Notes under the pieces: model-generated
Database searches by the model: none
Told to the model about the DNA's origin: nothing
The model's input: only the letters and a program-made list of their open reading frames with translations
Program-made: the position numbers and the translations under genes
Shown here: positions 20,693 through 32,319 of the stretch, one piece after another
Layout: each line of letters opens with the position of its first letter
Position numbering within the stretch: the first letter of the stretch is position 1
NCBI GenBank assembly: GCA_021432635.1
Contig: MU270156.1
Coordinates: forward strand, 1-43,360
Length of the DNA: 43,360 nucleotides
From: Thozetella sp. PMI_491
Taxonomy: Eukaryota > Ascomycota > Sordariomycetes > Chaetosphaeriales > Chaetosphaeriaceae
Direction of reading: 5' to 3'

Positions 20693-23600
20693 TCAAAACC
20701 AACTTCGTTTCCCTTGGCTCTCGCTAAGGGCCTCACGGAGCTCCGGATCCCAGCCTGCCATAATGCAAAGCTCCTGTTCCTCGATGGTTTGCTTCGTAAC
20801 TAGGTGGTACACGTGCACCTCGTGGTGTTGTCCTTCGCGCACGCAACGGCCCTTGGCTTGCTTGACAGTGGCCTGCTGCCCTTGCGCATTGGCGTGCATG
20901 TACGGGGTGATGAAGAAGACATGGTTTGCCACGGTCAGGTTGCTTCCCGCACTTGCCACGCTGTCAATGTCCAGAAGGAGCACCTGGCCTCCGTCACCGG
21001 ATTTAAAACGCTCCAGAATCGGGGATGCCTCACTTTCTCGTGCAACTGAGAAGAGGTTAGAGAAACCACCTTTTCCGTATACTCGTTCGAGTGCCCGGGC
21101 CGCCGCCAGGCCCATCTCTTCGTACTGGGCAAAGACCAGTACAAACTCATTTCCGGGCACTCGCTGGAGATGGTGTATGAGCATCGCTATCTTGTTAGTG
21201 AACTCTGTCCGCAGCGGCAAAGGAAGGGGCAGGATCGGTCGGTCTTGTACAAAACAATCGCAGGAACTGTCGGCGCAAAAGCCTGTCTTCGTAGCCGACT
21301 CGGCGCACGAAGAACACACAGAGTGGCCGCAAGCAGCCAGTATATGGCTGACATTGGGGGCATTGCATCCTGCACACTGTTGTGATCCCTCCAACCCGCC
21401 GCTAGAGCTATGCTGCATCGAATCCCATAGCTGCCGCTCCCGCGCGATGACTCCTAGGTCATAGATGGCGCGATGTAAATTCGTAAAGCTCTCGTTGAGA
21501 TCCTTCGCCGCTGCTGCCGCAGTCAGGGGAAGTTGCTGGTAGCGGTTAAAAGGAGCTCGGTTATCCCGGTAGTCGCTCCGGCTAGAAGCGCCGATCTCAT
21601 GCACGAAGAGTTTTCGGCGCAGCTTTGGACCAGGCTCCGAGGCGCCACATTTGAGGTTATACTGACGGCATCTTCGCCGGAGCTCGGCGATACTCAGGTT
21701 CGCGAAGGCATTGCCTATCTCGGGCACTTTCTTCCCCACTGCCCACGTCAGGACCAGCTCGACCAACGATTGGACCCCGGCAGAATGTCCGAAGGCCGCG
21801 ACTTCTTCCTTGGCTCGTGCCCTATACTCTGCCCAATTTGCCGGACGAGTGCGCTCTCGCGTTGAAGTCCCCAGCCATGTTTGGATACGGTCGGCCGGAG
21901 GGGTTGGCTGTTGGGCTAAAGGGTCACGTCCTCCCATCTGGCGATCGAAGGTCACCACGGCCTCCGCCAACTCGCGCACACACTGGAAGGGCAAACTAGC
22001 CAGCTTGCTACGAGTACTGGCTGGCAAGATGAAGAAGTCAATCCAACCCATGGTGCCGAGTTCATCGTTGTAAGCACCGGGATCGATCTTGCCTGGCACT
22101 CGATCCAAGGCTAGAGCCCTCCGCTCGGCCTCGTATACAACCCGGCCGCCTCTATCGGCGTACTCGCCATTTCCATCCCCGTCAACCCAGTAGCCCTGAA
22201 ACCAGTGGTCGATGCGCTCAACTGCCACGCGTTCTGCCTCGTTCCATCGCCCAAGCGGCAGCGCGTTCAGGGAGAACAGCCAGTTTCGGAGCCAAAGTGA
22301 TTTCTCGGCCCATTGCTTCACCTCCAAGCGCTTGGTATTCATGCTATAATCCAGAGAGTTTGTGATCCTAGCTTCGTCTTCGTCACAGGGGCAAGATGCG
22401 GTGGTGACCAGGAGCTCCTTGGCCAAACTCGCACCGGATCGGCTGTTTCCCATATCCGTCGCTAGCTGTCCCCGCGTGGATGCGACCAGCCCAAAAAAGT
22501 CGTCGTTCGCATCTTTGAGTTCCATCGAGGCAAGCAAGTACCGAAAATGCCGGGCTCGTGACATTTGCTGGACCAGGACGTGAGTTTTGAGGGCAATGCC
22601 GGAGTAGTTGGTCGGGTTGCGCCGGATGAAGTGCTTCACTAGAAGCCGAGCTTGGCCGTGACGATGCAACGCTATGTCTACCGAGCGCATGGGACCAAGT
22701 AATTGTCTGAAGTCTTCACTGGGAGAAATAGGTGTGATTATGGGACCTTCAGTGATGTCCGGAAGCCCGGGGGGGAGTCGTGGATCAGGCGCAGCTACGT
22801 GAACTCCGAGGATTGCTCCAATCCTAGCAGCGTCCTTGACGGAGTCTAGCCCGAGAGTGCCTGAGAGAAGCCACTTAGCGCAGCTATTGACTTGCTGCAG
22901 GAACAGGCCATTGTAGTTATCCTTGGCCAGGTAGGAGAACTCGTCGAGGATGACGCGGGCAAAGCTGAAGTTCTCAAGGAAGCCGGCAGCCTGCTAGGCG
23001 GCTTCGGCCACATCAGATAGCTTCTCAGATTTTTTCGACCGACGAACCCTGGCTGTTGTATTTAGAGGCTTTCTAGCCAGGTCCTGGCTCTCATCATTAG
23101 CACCACCGACGTCTCCGTTGCCACTACGTGACGCCCGGGGAGCATAGCCTGCTAGAGCCTGTTCCTGGTCTGCCTTTTCCACTCGGCGGAGCACTGTGAG
23201 GAGGTCTCGGGCCTCCTTTTCCGCCGCTTTCTTATTGAGATTAGGCCCTTGCTCTCGAGCTAGCCGGTTGTAGGCGGCGACGGCAAGACGAATGTGGTTG
23301 ACGGCACGGCGATACACGTCCTCCCGCTCTCTGTCGCAGCACGGAGGGCTGCCATCCCCTGACCATGCAGCCCTCAAGATCTGACCTTCATAGTCTTCCC
23401 CGGACAGAAGCTGAAATCCGACGATGATAATGTCGGTAGCGCAAAGCCTTGCGAGGCCGGCTTTCCGCAGGTCGTTGAGATTTTCCACTACCAGTACAGA
23501 TACGCTGTTGCCCAGGAACCGGGAGATCTCACCAGCCCATTGATGAGTGATGGTGGGAGGTACCATTACGAGAGTAGCCGACGTGTGAAAGAAGAATTCG

Positions 23601-26600
23601 TCCCCTTCCCTAGGCACTTCAGCTTCTCCGTGCTGGAGGGCAGGTGTCTCCAGGGCCAAGTGTCGTCCCCAATGCGGATCCATCGCCTTCCGATCACAGA
23701 TCGATGGTCCTTTGTCGTAATCGCGCTGGTGCCATATCAATGATATCATGACCACCGTCTTGCCAAAGCCTATGTCATGGGCTGCAACTCCGCCTCGGGC
23801 GGAGAAGCCGGTGCCTTCATTCAGGTAAACGGCCTTGCCAGATACCCGCAGTCCAAGCATGAGATTCACTTCCTCGTCCACCTCAGCCTCCGGGAATGCC
23901 TCTGGCTGGATCTCCCTGGCTATGAGCCACTGCACGGCCTCTGCTTGGTCTCTACGAAGCATGCAATCTTGCACCGGGAATGCACGGCTTGGTAGAACTT
24001 CTGGCAGGGGCGCACGCGGGTCGATGCCCTCGATGCTCTTGCAGTCCACAAGGCAACTGTAAAGGTCCTCGAAGGCTGGTATTTCGGGTGGGCAGTATCC
24101 GAACTGTACAGTCCAGGTGGTGGTGGACCTGGAGGCTACTTGGAGCTGGCCGCGAGTCGTAAAACTGACTAGCTGTGACAGAGCTCGCGAACCCAAGACC
24201 CAAGGTCGAGCTAGTATCGCCAGCTCTAGAGTGCCCGTTACACCCCACCCTAGCTGGGTATAATCAGAAATCCCAGCGGCTAGCGCGAGAGCGTCTGGCA
24301 GCTGGGCGAGATTCGCCTCGTATCGAGCAGCTGCTCGGGGATCTTCCCATGGCTCTTTTTTCACACCATTTCCTCGACTCGCTGTCCAAATAATGCTTGG
24401 CTTTCCTATTATGGCGTGAAAGTAATCCTCGTTTGGGACGGCAGGGAGTTGAGCACCATGGAGGATATCCATACCCGGGGTGCAGGAAGAAGCTCTGGCC
24501 ATATCGCCGGCCGTGAATCCCAGTATATGCCGATGCTTGGCGTATTCCGACTTGGGTATCAGATATCGAGTTCCCAGGAGGCTACGGGCAAGCGCCCCAG
24601 TGGCTGGGAAACGGTCCAGACCTGCTTTGACGATAGCCATGACCATGACGCCGCTGGAGTTGATGGGCGATGTTGGCCCAGTAAGGTTATGTAGCAGGGG
24701 AAACGAAATTTGGCTCACGCCGATCGAGGCTGTCGATAAAGTAGCCACACCGCCGGTAGCGTACCGTCCCTGGGCAAACACCTTGACTCTGGTGCTGAGA
24801 GGAGTGTCTTTGGCGAAAGCGAACGTCCGATCAGCCCATAACATAGCATCCCGGTGCTCATGGTTCTCTAGTTTGCGGGCAGAAGTTGCCCAGACGAACC
24901 CGTCCCTGTTCGAAGGCTCTGTTCGGGAGCAGTCTTTGAAGAAGAATAGACGGTCGCGGCCACGTTTGGTCCAGAGCCAGTTCTCCGCGGTACCACACCG
25001 CGTTCTATAGTCGTAAATACCTGGAACTTGCTCGTTAACCATGGCTACAAAGTTTTGATAGCCTTCCGGAATCTCGGCATCGGATATTGCAGAAATAGTG
25101 AGAGGATCGCCGACCCTCCCAGACCAAGCCATGGAGAGGCTAAAATCGATGTGTTCCGGGACCCAGATATCCAACTCCATCCCACTCGCCTGTCGAGGAA
25201 GCATGTTCCATCGACCCCGGCCAATAGGCAGAGAAAAATCGAATGAACTCAAAGATTCCCTGTAGACAGATGTTTCTGCTAGGTAGTAGTGGCGGGATAG
25301 GAACAAGAAAAACTCGGTCCGACCAGGAGTAGCTACTAGCCGGCCGAGGAGCATGGTTGACTGATATACAAGCGTTACTGATACCGTGGTCTTGACCTCG
25401 GCAAGGTAGAAGGCAACCGGCTGAGCGAGGGCGCAGTTGATGGCTCTGCTCACTCCATCAGAACGCTGCCCGAGCACCGAGCTAAGGTGGCCGCTGGAAG
25501 CGGAAAAGAGGAATGACGAGGGGGCCAAGGCCCTGGCATTGCCCACGACACGGGAACACGAGACACTCTCGCTAGGCTGCTCCAGCGCAACATAGTCGTG
25601 TGTCGGGTTCCCTCCACAGCTCTCGCATGCTGTTTCTTCGCAATAGAGACACTGAATGGGGGCCTTTGCCGTGTCCTCGGGGCAGAGGCAGAGTCGTCTC
25701 CCTCGTTGAGCGAGTTTCATCAACTCCTCGCGTTGTGTTTTGACAAAGGGAGGAAACGGAATCTGCGGCTTGGTGAATGACCATTGATCAGTCTGATATA
25801 TATCATCGATACAGTCTGGCCTTTCAATGTCCCAGGATTGGCTGCTATCCATCGGTACCATGTTATGCGGATCAATCCGAGACACAGCAGAGAGCGCGGC
25901 GATTATGGAAGCCCCAACCACAGGCACGCTCATGGCGTTTCCAGCCAGATCCTGGAGCTGGAGCTGCGACTCGGTGGACAGAGATACTGAATCCATTGGC
26001 ATTCCCTGGAGTATGAGCGCCTCTATGCCTGTCACGGGGCGCATCAGGTCGGTCACGAACGGTTGGCCACTAGGGGTGATGCAGGGTATGAGACCGAATT
26101 TTGAGTCCAGCCCCTTCAGCGACGTGATGATAGGCGACCGATCGATATTCTGGCTGACGTCTAGAACAGTGGTCTTATAGAACAGATCCATCTTGAACTG
26201 TGCCCCAATGTAGTATGAGATATCGAGGTAGTCGATGACCCGCCCAGTCTGAGAACTCAGCCACTTGCCCCACGCCTGACTGGGAAACTTGAGATGGATG
26301 GGGTTCATGCCGCTCATGATCTTTCTCGAAAACTTTGATACCCGCCTGGGGATGTTGTAATTCTGCCGGATCGTGTCGTGACGCAGGCGGCACATGGCCC
26401 AGTCCGATTCTCGAGATTTCTCCTTGGGTTGGTCCATTTCGGCCCGGGCGCGGATAAGGCGGTAGTCATCGGCCTCTAGGAGGAAATCGGTGACCGGGCT
26501 GGAGGCTCGCCGACTGCAATTTGCCATTACATCCTTCCAGGCCTCCACAATGAGCTCGGCATTTCCGCCAAAGGCCTCGACATCTACGGCAATGAGATAG

Positions 26601-27772
26601 CCGCGCATCCGCGTCTGAGGGATATAGTAATTCTTGCTGTCCACTCGGAGGTGTGCAGCTGCATAGCCGATCTTGGGGAACCAGAAGTCTTCGTACTCCG
26701 ACCATGGAGCCCCCGCGACGTTTTCGAGTATAACCATCTTTGGCCGTGACAAGGCGATGTAGAGCAAAGCGGCGAGGAAAGTCCGATTGGATTCTCCTAC
26801 AGACTTGTCGCCCAGTCTATCGAGGCAGCGACTAAGCAACGCGATAAAGCTCCTGTCTGTCCTCACGGGCTGGCGCTCGCCTCCTCCGTGGCTCCTTTCA
26901 AGCTCGTCCTTCAGGTCCGTCGGCAAGTGCTTCGATGCCGAGTTGTTCATCGTCGAGTAGTCAACACATGAACAGCCCGAGAATAGAATGTCAATTTTTT
27001 CCTTTGGGACGCTAGTCACCCAACCACCCGCGGTCAGGCTACAGAGAAGTCAGTAGCAGTCCAGATCGATAAGGGATCCAAGGGTTCTTTCGGGGTCTTT
27101 CACATACGCTTCCGTATTGCTAGCGAGCATCACCACATCCCGGAAGATGGTGACCTCATCGCCGACGTTTCGTCGAATAAAGGCCTGCTTGAAAGACTCA
27201 ATCTCACAGCTGAAAATATGGTTTGCCTGGAAGAGTTTTCCTATCCCGAGGCTCCGTGCCGCAGCCTCGAGCAGTCTCAGGGCGAATATGGGGGCATCAG
27301 TGCCCGAGCAAATGGTTGCAACGTTCAGCTTTAGGGGGCGATCAAGTAGGGGAGCTAGTGCCTTTTCGCTCCTGTCGACCATATCCGCAAAGATGTCATC
27401 TGGGCTCGACAGAGGTGCAAGGCTGCGGTCTAGTTGCAGCCTGTCACCGGACGTTCTAGAGCGCTTGACTGAGGCAAGTCAATATGAGGAACCAGAACAA
27501 ACAAAGAAGATTGACATACCACGAGGTACTGACCAGCGTGTCCTGGCATCGGCTATCACTTCAGCTGCGCCTTGTTCTCCTATTCCGAAAAGTATGAGTC
27601 ACCGCTATTTGCGCTGTAGCTATAGGACCTCACCATCTGAACACCGACGCTTGCCAGCACCGACAGCTGTATCTCTCCCTGCCAGGCGGTTAGGGATGTT
27701 CAATCAGAACTGTCTGTAAAGTATGACAATACCAAATGCCATCTCAGCGCCGCTGTGGTTGTCAGCGACCAT
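20693..27772 (-). CDS. DNMT5: DNMT5-type cytosine DNA methyltransferase fused to RING/SNF2 ATPase
   Basis: A nuclear cytosine-5 DNA methyltransferase with an ATP-driven remodeller half; known DNMT5 enzymes maintain CG methylation on hemimethylated DNA. Exons: 27772-27733, 27678-27634, 27579-27520, 27468-27108, 27038-20693, about 2,265-2,283 residues. The ATG at 27772 comes from splicing three tiny 5' exons, with introns of 51-69 nt. Methyltransferase motifs (residues): ATICSG 99-104; GCSCVDYS around 190-197 (catalytic Cys about 193, in place of PCQ); ENV 274-276; QTRMRG 310-315; GNAMSVPVV 535-543. A Cys cluster follows at 619-643. The ATPase has DIGFGKT (near 1260), DEFS (Walker B), a C3HC4-like RING around 21390-21260, and QAKGRCVREGQ (motif VI). 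I see no N-terminal chromodomain. A TAG at 22996-22994 interrupts the frame: either a 54-nt intron (23047-22994, weak GTTCGT donor) or a nonsense change. Both sides stay in the same frame. Confidence 0.88.
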
Positions 27773-29916
27773 CCTTGCTAGGCCTGGCTTGAAGAATAAA
27801 GTAACGTCGAGTGCGAAGTGCTGAAACCCAACCGTTCTGCGTAAATACGCTATTTCTTGCAGAATAGGTTGGAATCGAGTTGCGCCAAGAGTATTGTCGC
27901 CTGCGGAGTTCGGTACTCAGGGTTTCTAACCATGGCACTGGCCTTGGAGGATGTTTCAGTGACCCCTCAGTTCAATACAACCTGGAAGATGGAGACTCAA
28001 GTATAGCTCCGAGAAGAACAAAAAAGAAAAAAGAAAAAGCGGTAATCGCGGGGAAGAAAACTGGTGTAGAAGTTTTTTTGTTTTTGGTGCCCTGATGGAG
28101 GTGTTGAGCGTCGGATGAAAAAGGTAGTCTGGAGAGAAGACAATGAGAAGTGAGAGGTCTAAGGGATTTCAAGGAATAAAGAGGACCCAAGTCATTGTGT
28201 GTTGAATGTCTTGCCCTTGTATGGTGTTTGGGAAGGGGGTTAAATGGTGTTAACAGTCAGCGGCGAGGGTTAGCAACGAGGGGCAAGTAGTGAGAAGGAA
28301 GGGGTGAAGACCAGCCAAAGTGGTGTTAATCACATGGCCCCTGTATAGTCTCAAGCTTAAGAAAGGCCAAAGACGGGGATTTATACCCGCAAATACCCAT
28401 TCCTTAAAGCTAAAAGAGCACAGGGATATGGCAGATACTAGCGTTGACGAGGAAATGACTGGCTTTCAAGTAGTATCCGCTGTAGTGTGTAGTGAAAGGG
28501 AGAAACTGGCCACGCCAAGACGTGGAAACATATCACCACAGTGAATACTAGGTTCTGACCCGGGAATGAAAGGCACAATAGATGTTGAGCGTCGGCTGAT
28601 AGAAAGAAGCGTGTGCAAATCGGGAGGAAGCAAGATAGATACCCTGAGAACACTAAGTCGCCCGCATGCTAGCGCCAGCTAATGGACAAGGCAGCGAACA
28701 GATTGTCTTCTTGGTGGCAGGAAGTCTGTGGCTATGGCTATGAGGTTTCCGGATCGTTGGGCTGGGTGAGCGCCGGGCAAGACTTAAGCGATATAAAACC
28801 GAAAATTGGCCTAGAGCTGGCCGCCCCGGCTTCAAGCAGATCTAAGCAGGAAATTTTGGCTGGGGGTGGTAGTAGGAGAGGAACAGCACAAAAAGAACAG
28901 TGAAGGCAAAGAATGACCTAGCGAATGAATGAACACATAGTATAGTAAACATCTGCTTTGAGGTGAGAACCACATACATTCCGAGAGCAGCCCGCAGGCC
29001 CCTCCCCCTTCTTCTTCCAAAAAATGTGGAAAAAAGAGAGAAAGAAGCAAAAAAGAGGGCCAACAGCACAGAGAAGTCGTGATGAACCCCCCAAAGGGGT
29101 TTGGAGGAAAGGTGAGACGGAAGCATCATGGAAGAAGGAAAAGGGGGTAGGTAAACAAAGGAGGGGAGAGCGCCAGGAGACTCTGTGCTCGCCCCAGTGA
29201 ACTTATTTGGGGATGAGCCGGAGAGGGGCCCGTGGCCGAAATCGAGCCACTGGTTCTACTTACTATGTAACCTTTCAAAATACTTACCTAAGGGACTGTA
29301 TGGCGCTCCACACTACAAGGGTAACTATGTACAGTACCTGTCTTACCGAACCTAGGATCTAATGCTAGGCTTAAAGTAGGTCCCTTGCTTGGTTACCTGC
29401 CGTGGATTGTATCAAATGTCTCAAAGTACGTCACTGTACCATGCCCTAGATCACGGGCTGTGAATATGTCCAATGGCATGCATTGCTCTTGTCTATGGCG
29501 GGGTAGGTGCCGGGCAGGCTAAAGGTATAGTTGGGAGCATCAGAAATGAATAAATGAATACTTCAGCTGTCTCTTCAAAGCGCCGGGCGCGCTTCAATTC
29601 TCTACAGAATAGTAATAACAAGGGCCGTGGATCCTATGGAATAGCAGGCAAACGCTATTTGGCAAGCAGGGAAGATGCCGAGGACAGGTGCCTTCGGTCT
29701 AGGTTGACCGGCATCGGAAGAAAAGGGGAATTGCGCCGACCTTGCTCAGCACAAGCGGGGGGGATCCCGCACCGACCCCTCGACCCATCCCTGCTGGCCA
29801 CAGCGTGAACAAACCGAGCCTTGGCAACTTGATGGTCACCCTGGTTAAACGTGGCCCAGAGGAACGAGATATCTCCAGAAAGCAGTCCAAATATTTGAAG
29901 GACTTCCGGGGGGGAA
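27773..29916. other. 2.1 kb divergent promoter region
   Basis: Separates the divergent methyltransferase (leftward) and 2H phosphoesterase (rightward) genes and must hold both promoters. It looks somewhat richer in A/T than its surroundings. It shows strand asymmetry, with purine-rich plus-strand stretches at about 28010-28070 and 28995-29170. A 13-base word occurs twice (28102-28114, 28583-28595) and a GGTGTTAA word occurs near 28247 and 28322. No protein or RNA gene is recognised; frames here are under 100 codons. Confidence 0.45.
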
Positions 29917-31030
29917 ATGGCACCTGCTTTGGAGTCGACCGATGCGAGGAACAAGCTGGAAGACCTCTCCGGCGTCGTTGTCGAGCCCGGGGGGAATCCG
30001 TATCAAGCCTTGATCGCGGCGTGCCACGACGACCCGGTGGGCAGTTACTCACCTCCCTTGGCACCACGGGCACGTATCATTGACAGGAAGCGCAGGCCGA
30101 GATCGAATCGCTATACTCAGCCCACCGGACGACGAGGAATGCCCAACAGAGGGACAAATTTCTCGCCCCCGACTTCAAAGAGCTCATCATCGACCCCTTT
30201 CTCCTCCGGCTCGAGGATAAGACAGTGGAGCCGGGCTTCCAAGACCCGCGTAACTGCCTGGTGTTCTGGGCTCGGCCTCCGGACCACATCCTGAAGCTAG
30301 CAATCCATCTCCAGCAGAAGTTACGCAGTGTCGCACCAAGCAAGTCTTCCACCTGGAAACGCACAAGACAGCCGAGCAGCCCGAGCCTCGCTAACACGGG
30401 TAGCCTCTAGGCCTCTGGCTGATGCCGTCGTACCGCATGCACATGACGACCCTTGAGGTGACGCACTCTCGCACGAGTGCCGAGGTCGATATGCTCGTGT
30501 CCCAGATGCGCCCGATCTTGGGCGCTTTGACCAACTTTACTTATACGCACCGGACGCGCCTGGCCAGGCCTATGCTGTCGTATGATCTTGCCGCTGTCGC
30601 TGTGTCGTTTCTGCCGGTGGCCGGCGGCGGCGGCGGCGGCGGCGGTACACTCCAAGCGCAGGCCGGGGCCGGGGGGGCTTCGGAGCACCTGGACACGTAT
30701 ACCTACCACCACCTGCGCCGGGACGTGTTCGATCTAGCTGGCACGACGGGGGTGGAGATAGGATCACGCTATGTCGTGCCCAGCGCGCACATCACCCTCG
30801 CCCGCTTTCTTACCCAGGACGATCACGCGACAGCTGGGATGCGGGAGGCGTGGGTTCGAGCCATCCAAGACATCAACGACTGGCTGGAAGCCGAGGTCTG
30901 GGGCCACAGGGAGGGCGAATGCGGCTTTGACGGGGAGTGGGTGGTGGGCCAGGAGAAGGGCCTGGATGCCCGGCAAGGAACCCTCTGGTATGGCGGCGGC
31001 CGAACCATTATCGTGGGCGAGGGCTTCTGA
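29917..31030 (+). CDS. 2H phosphoesterase (RNA ligase/cyclic phosphodiesterase-like)
   Basis: A probable phosphodiesterase of the 2H superfamily (LigT, CPDase and AKAP7 relatives), which act on 2',3'-cyclic or 2'-5' phosphate bonds; the substrate is not known. Three exons: 29917-30036, 30087-30339, 30411-31030, giving 330 residues. Intron 1 is GT-AG. Intron 2 (30340-30410) begins GCAAGT and ends CTAG with a CTAAC branch: a GC-AG intron. The join restores the family-like APSLWLMP stretch. The two catalytic H-x-T motifs are HMT (135-137) and HIT (251-253). Upstream lie NPYQALIAACHDDP and PRNCLVFWARPP, typical of the fungal family. A glycine run (196-203, GGC codons near 30624-30644) sits in a loop between the motifs. 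No signal peptide is seen, so probably cytosolic. It diverges from the methyltransferase gene. Confidence 0.88.
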
Positions 31031-32319
31031 TAGGCTTGATATCACGCGGGTGTTGGCAACCTTGAGGAAGCCCTAACGCTATTTGGCCCAGGTGGGCACG
31101 GAGGCCGTATGAACTCTATTTATGACCTTCTTACAACCATGTGCAGGCAGCATGATACAGGATACAAAGAACTCTTCAAGCGCATTGACTGTCTCAGTTA
31201 CTTCACTTTGCAATATCTTCCATATCCAAGGTTGTCAACATGGAGAAGGGGGATGGGGTGTTGTGTTGCTAGGGGCTGCTTACGATATATCCATCGTTGT
31301 CTCCTGCCGCGCTTGGTCAGGTGTATTTATTAAAAAAAAAATTGGTAGGTGATGGCTGGCCCGGGCTTGCGCATACCTGTCGTACAACAGTTGGTTCAAG
31401 ACTGTTTTAATTGTCACCTGGCTGCGACGCCAGGGAAATAGCACAGGCGTAGTAGTCAAGGAGAAGTCAGGGCCATTTATTCCTACACCCTCGAAGGGAT
31501 GAAAGGGTGTGATTTCCGAGGCCTCAATGAGCCGAGATTTATTGTGGGGACCATGGCAGGCATGGATCTCCAACATCTCAGAGGAGCTAGGATGGCGGCC
31601 ACCCCCGGTCCGTTTCGATCCCCCAAAGCGGCCCCCAAGCACCGTACCTTCGCTACGACATTCTCGACATCATCCAAACCTAGCATTGGCCACGCCGTGT
31701 CGACAACCATAGCGAGCGTGCTCGGCACGCCCACGACGAGATTTCCAACTTACCCGACCGCCGAGCCACCGAACCACCGCCTCGATCGGTTTTCTAGGCT
31801 GCGGAAGCCCGCGAGAGAGGCACAGAGGCAGCTGAATTGCAGAATTTCCGTGACGGGAAGAAGAAACAACCCAGAAGCTTGCGAGACGACGCCTCTGCGC
31901 CCCCATCCGTTCTGTTGAAATTCGGGATTGCAGGACTAGACTGGCGAGGTATCCAATTTCTCGCCTCTAGACCTCCTCATGCCCGCACTCCGATGCGACG
32001 ATGAGATAGTGTACCCCGTGGTGCCATTCGTCCGAAGTTGCGAGCTTCAATCCAGCTAAAGGAAACCTGTCTGCTTCCTACACCAAAAAAAAAAACGAAA
32101 AAAACAAACAAATACCTCGCCGCCGACGATCCCTCAACCTCCTAGGCAACCTCGCGGGGCTGGGAAAAAACATATGAGTGGGCGTAAGGAGTTCCCCTAG
32201 CGCTAGGCAAGAGGAGGACTACCGGTTTGCACATATGGGCTGCTCGGCATACGCCAGTTGTTCTCTCCATCCTGCGCGGGTCTCGCTCCCTTCCTCGTCA
32301 GATCCCGCTCTGGCCTAGC
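31031..32319. other. Intergenic region upstream of the RasGAP gene
   Basis: This holds the 3' flank of the 2H phosphoesterase and the promoter and leader of the RasGAP. An A-rich stretch lies at about 32083-32112, with a short A run at 31331-31340. The RasGAP frame is open upstream to 32227, but no ATG in that extension is in frame. Frames of up to 139 codons near 31499-31918 match nothing. Confidence 0.45.

Noticed and set aside
20628..21464. 278-codon plus-strand frame opposite the methyltransferase 3' end
   Set aside because: It lies antisense to the conserved RING and helicase C-terminal motifs and has no domain of its own; a shadow of the real gene.
22994..22996. Treating the 1,341- and 665-codon minus-strand frames as two separate genes
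   Set aside because: The reading frame is the same on both sides of the TAG, and the ATPase Walker A and Walker B motifs fall on opposite sides, so they form one gene.
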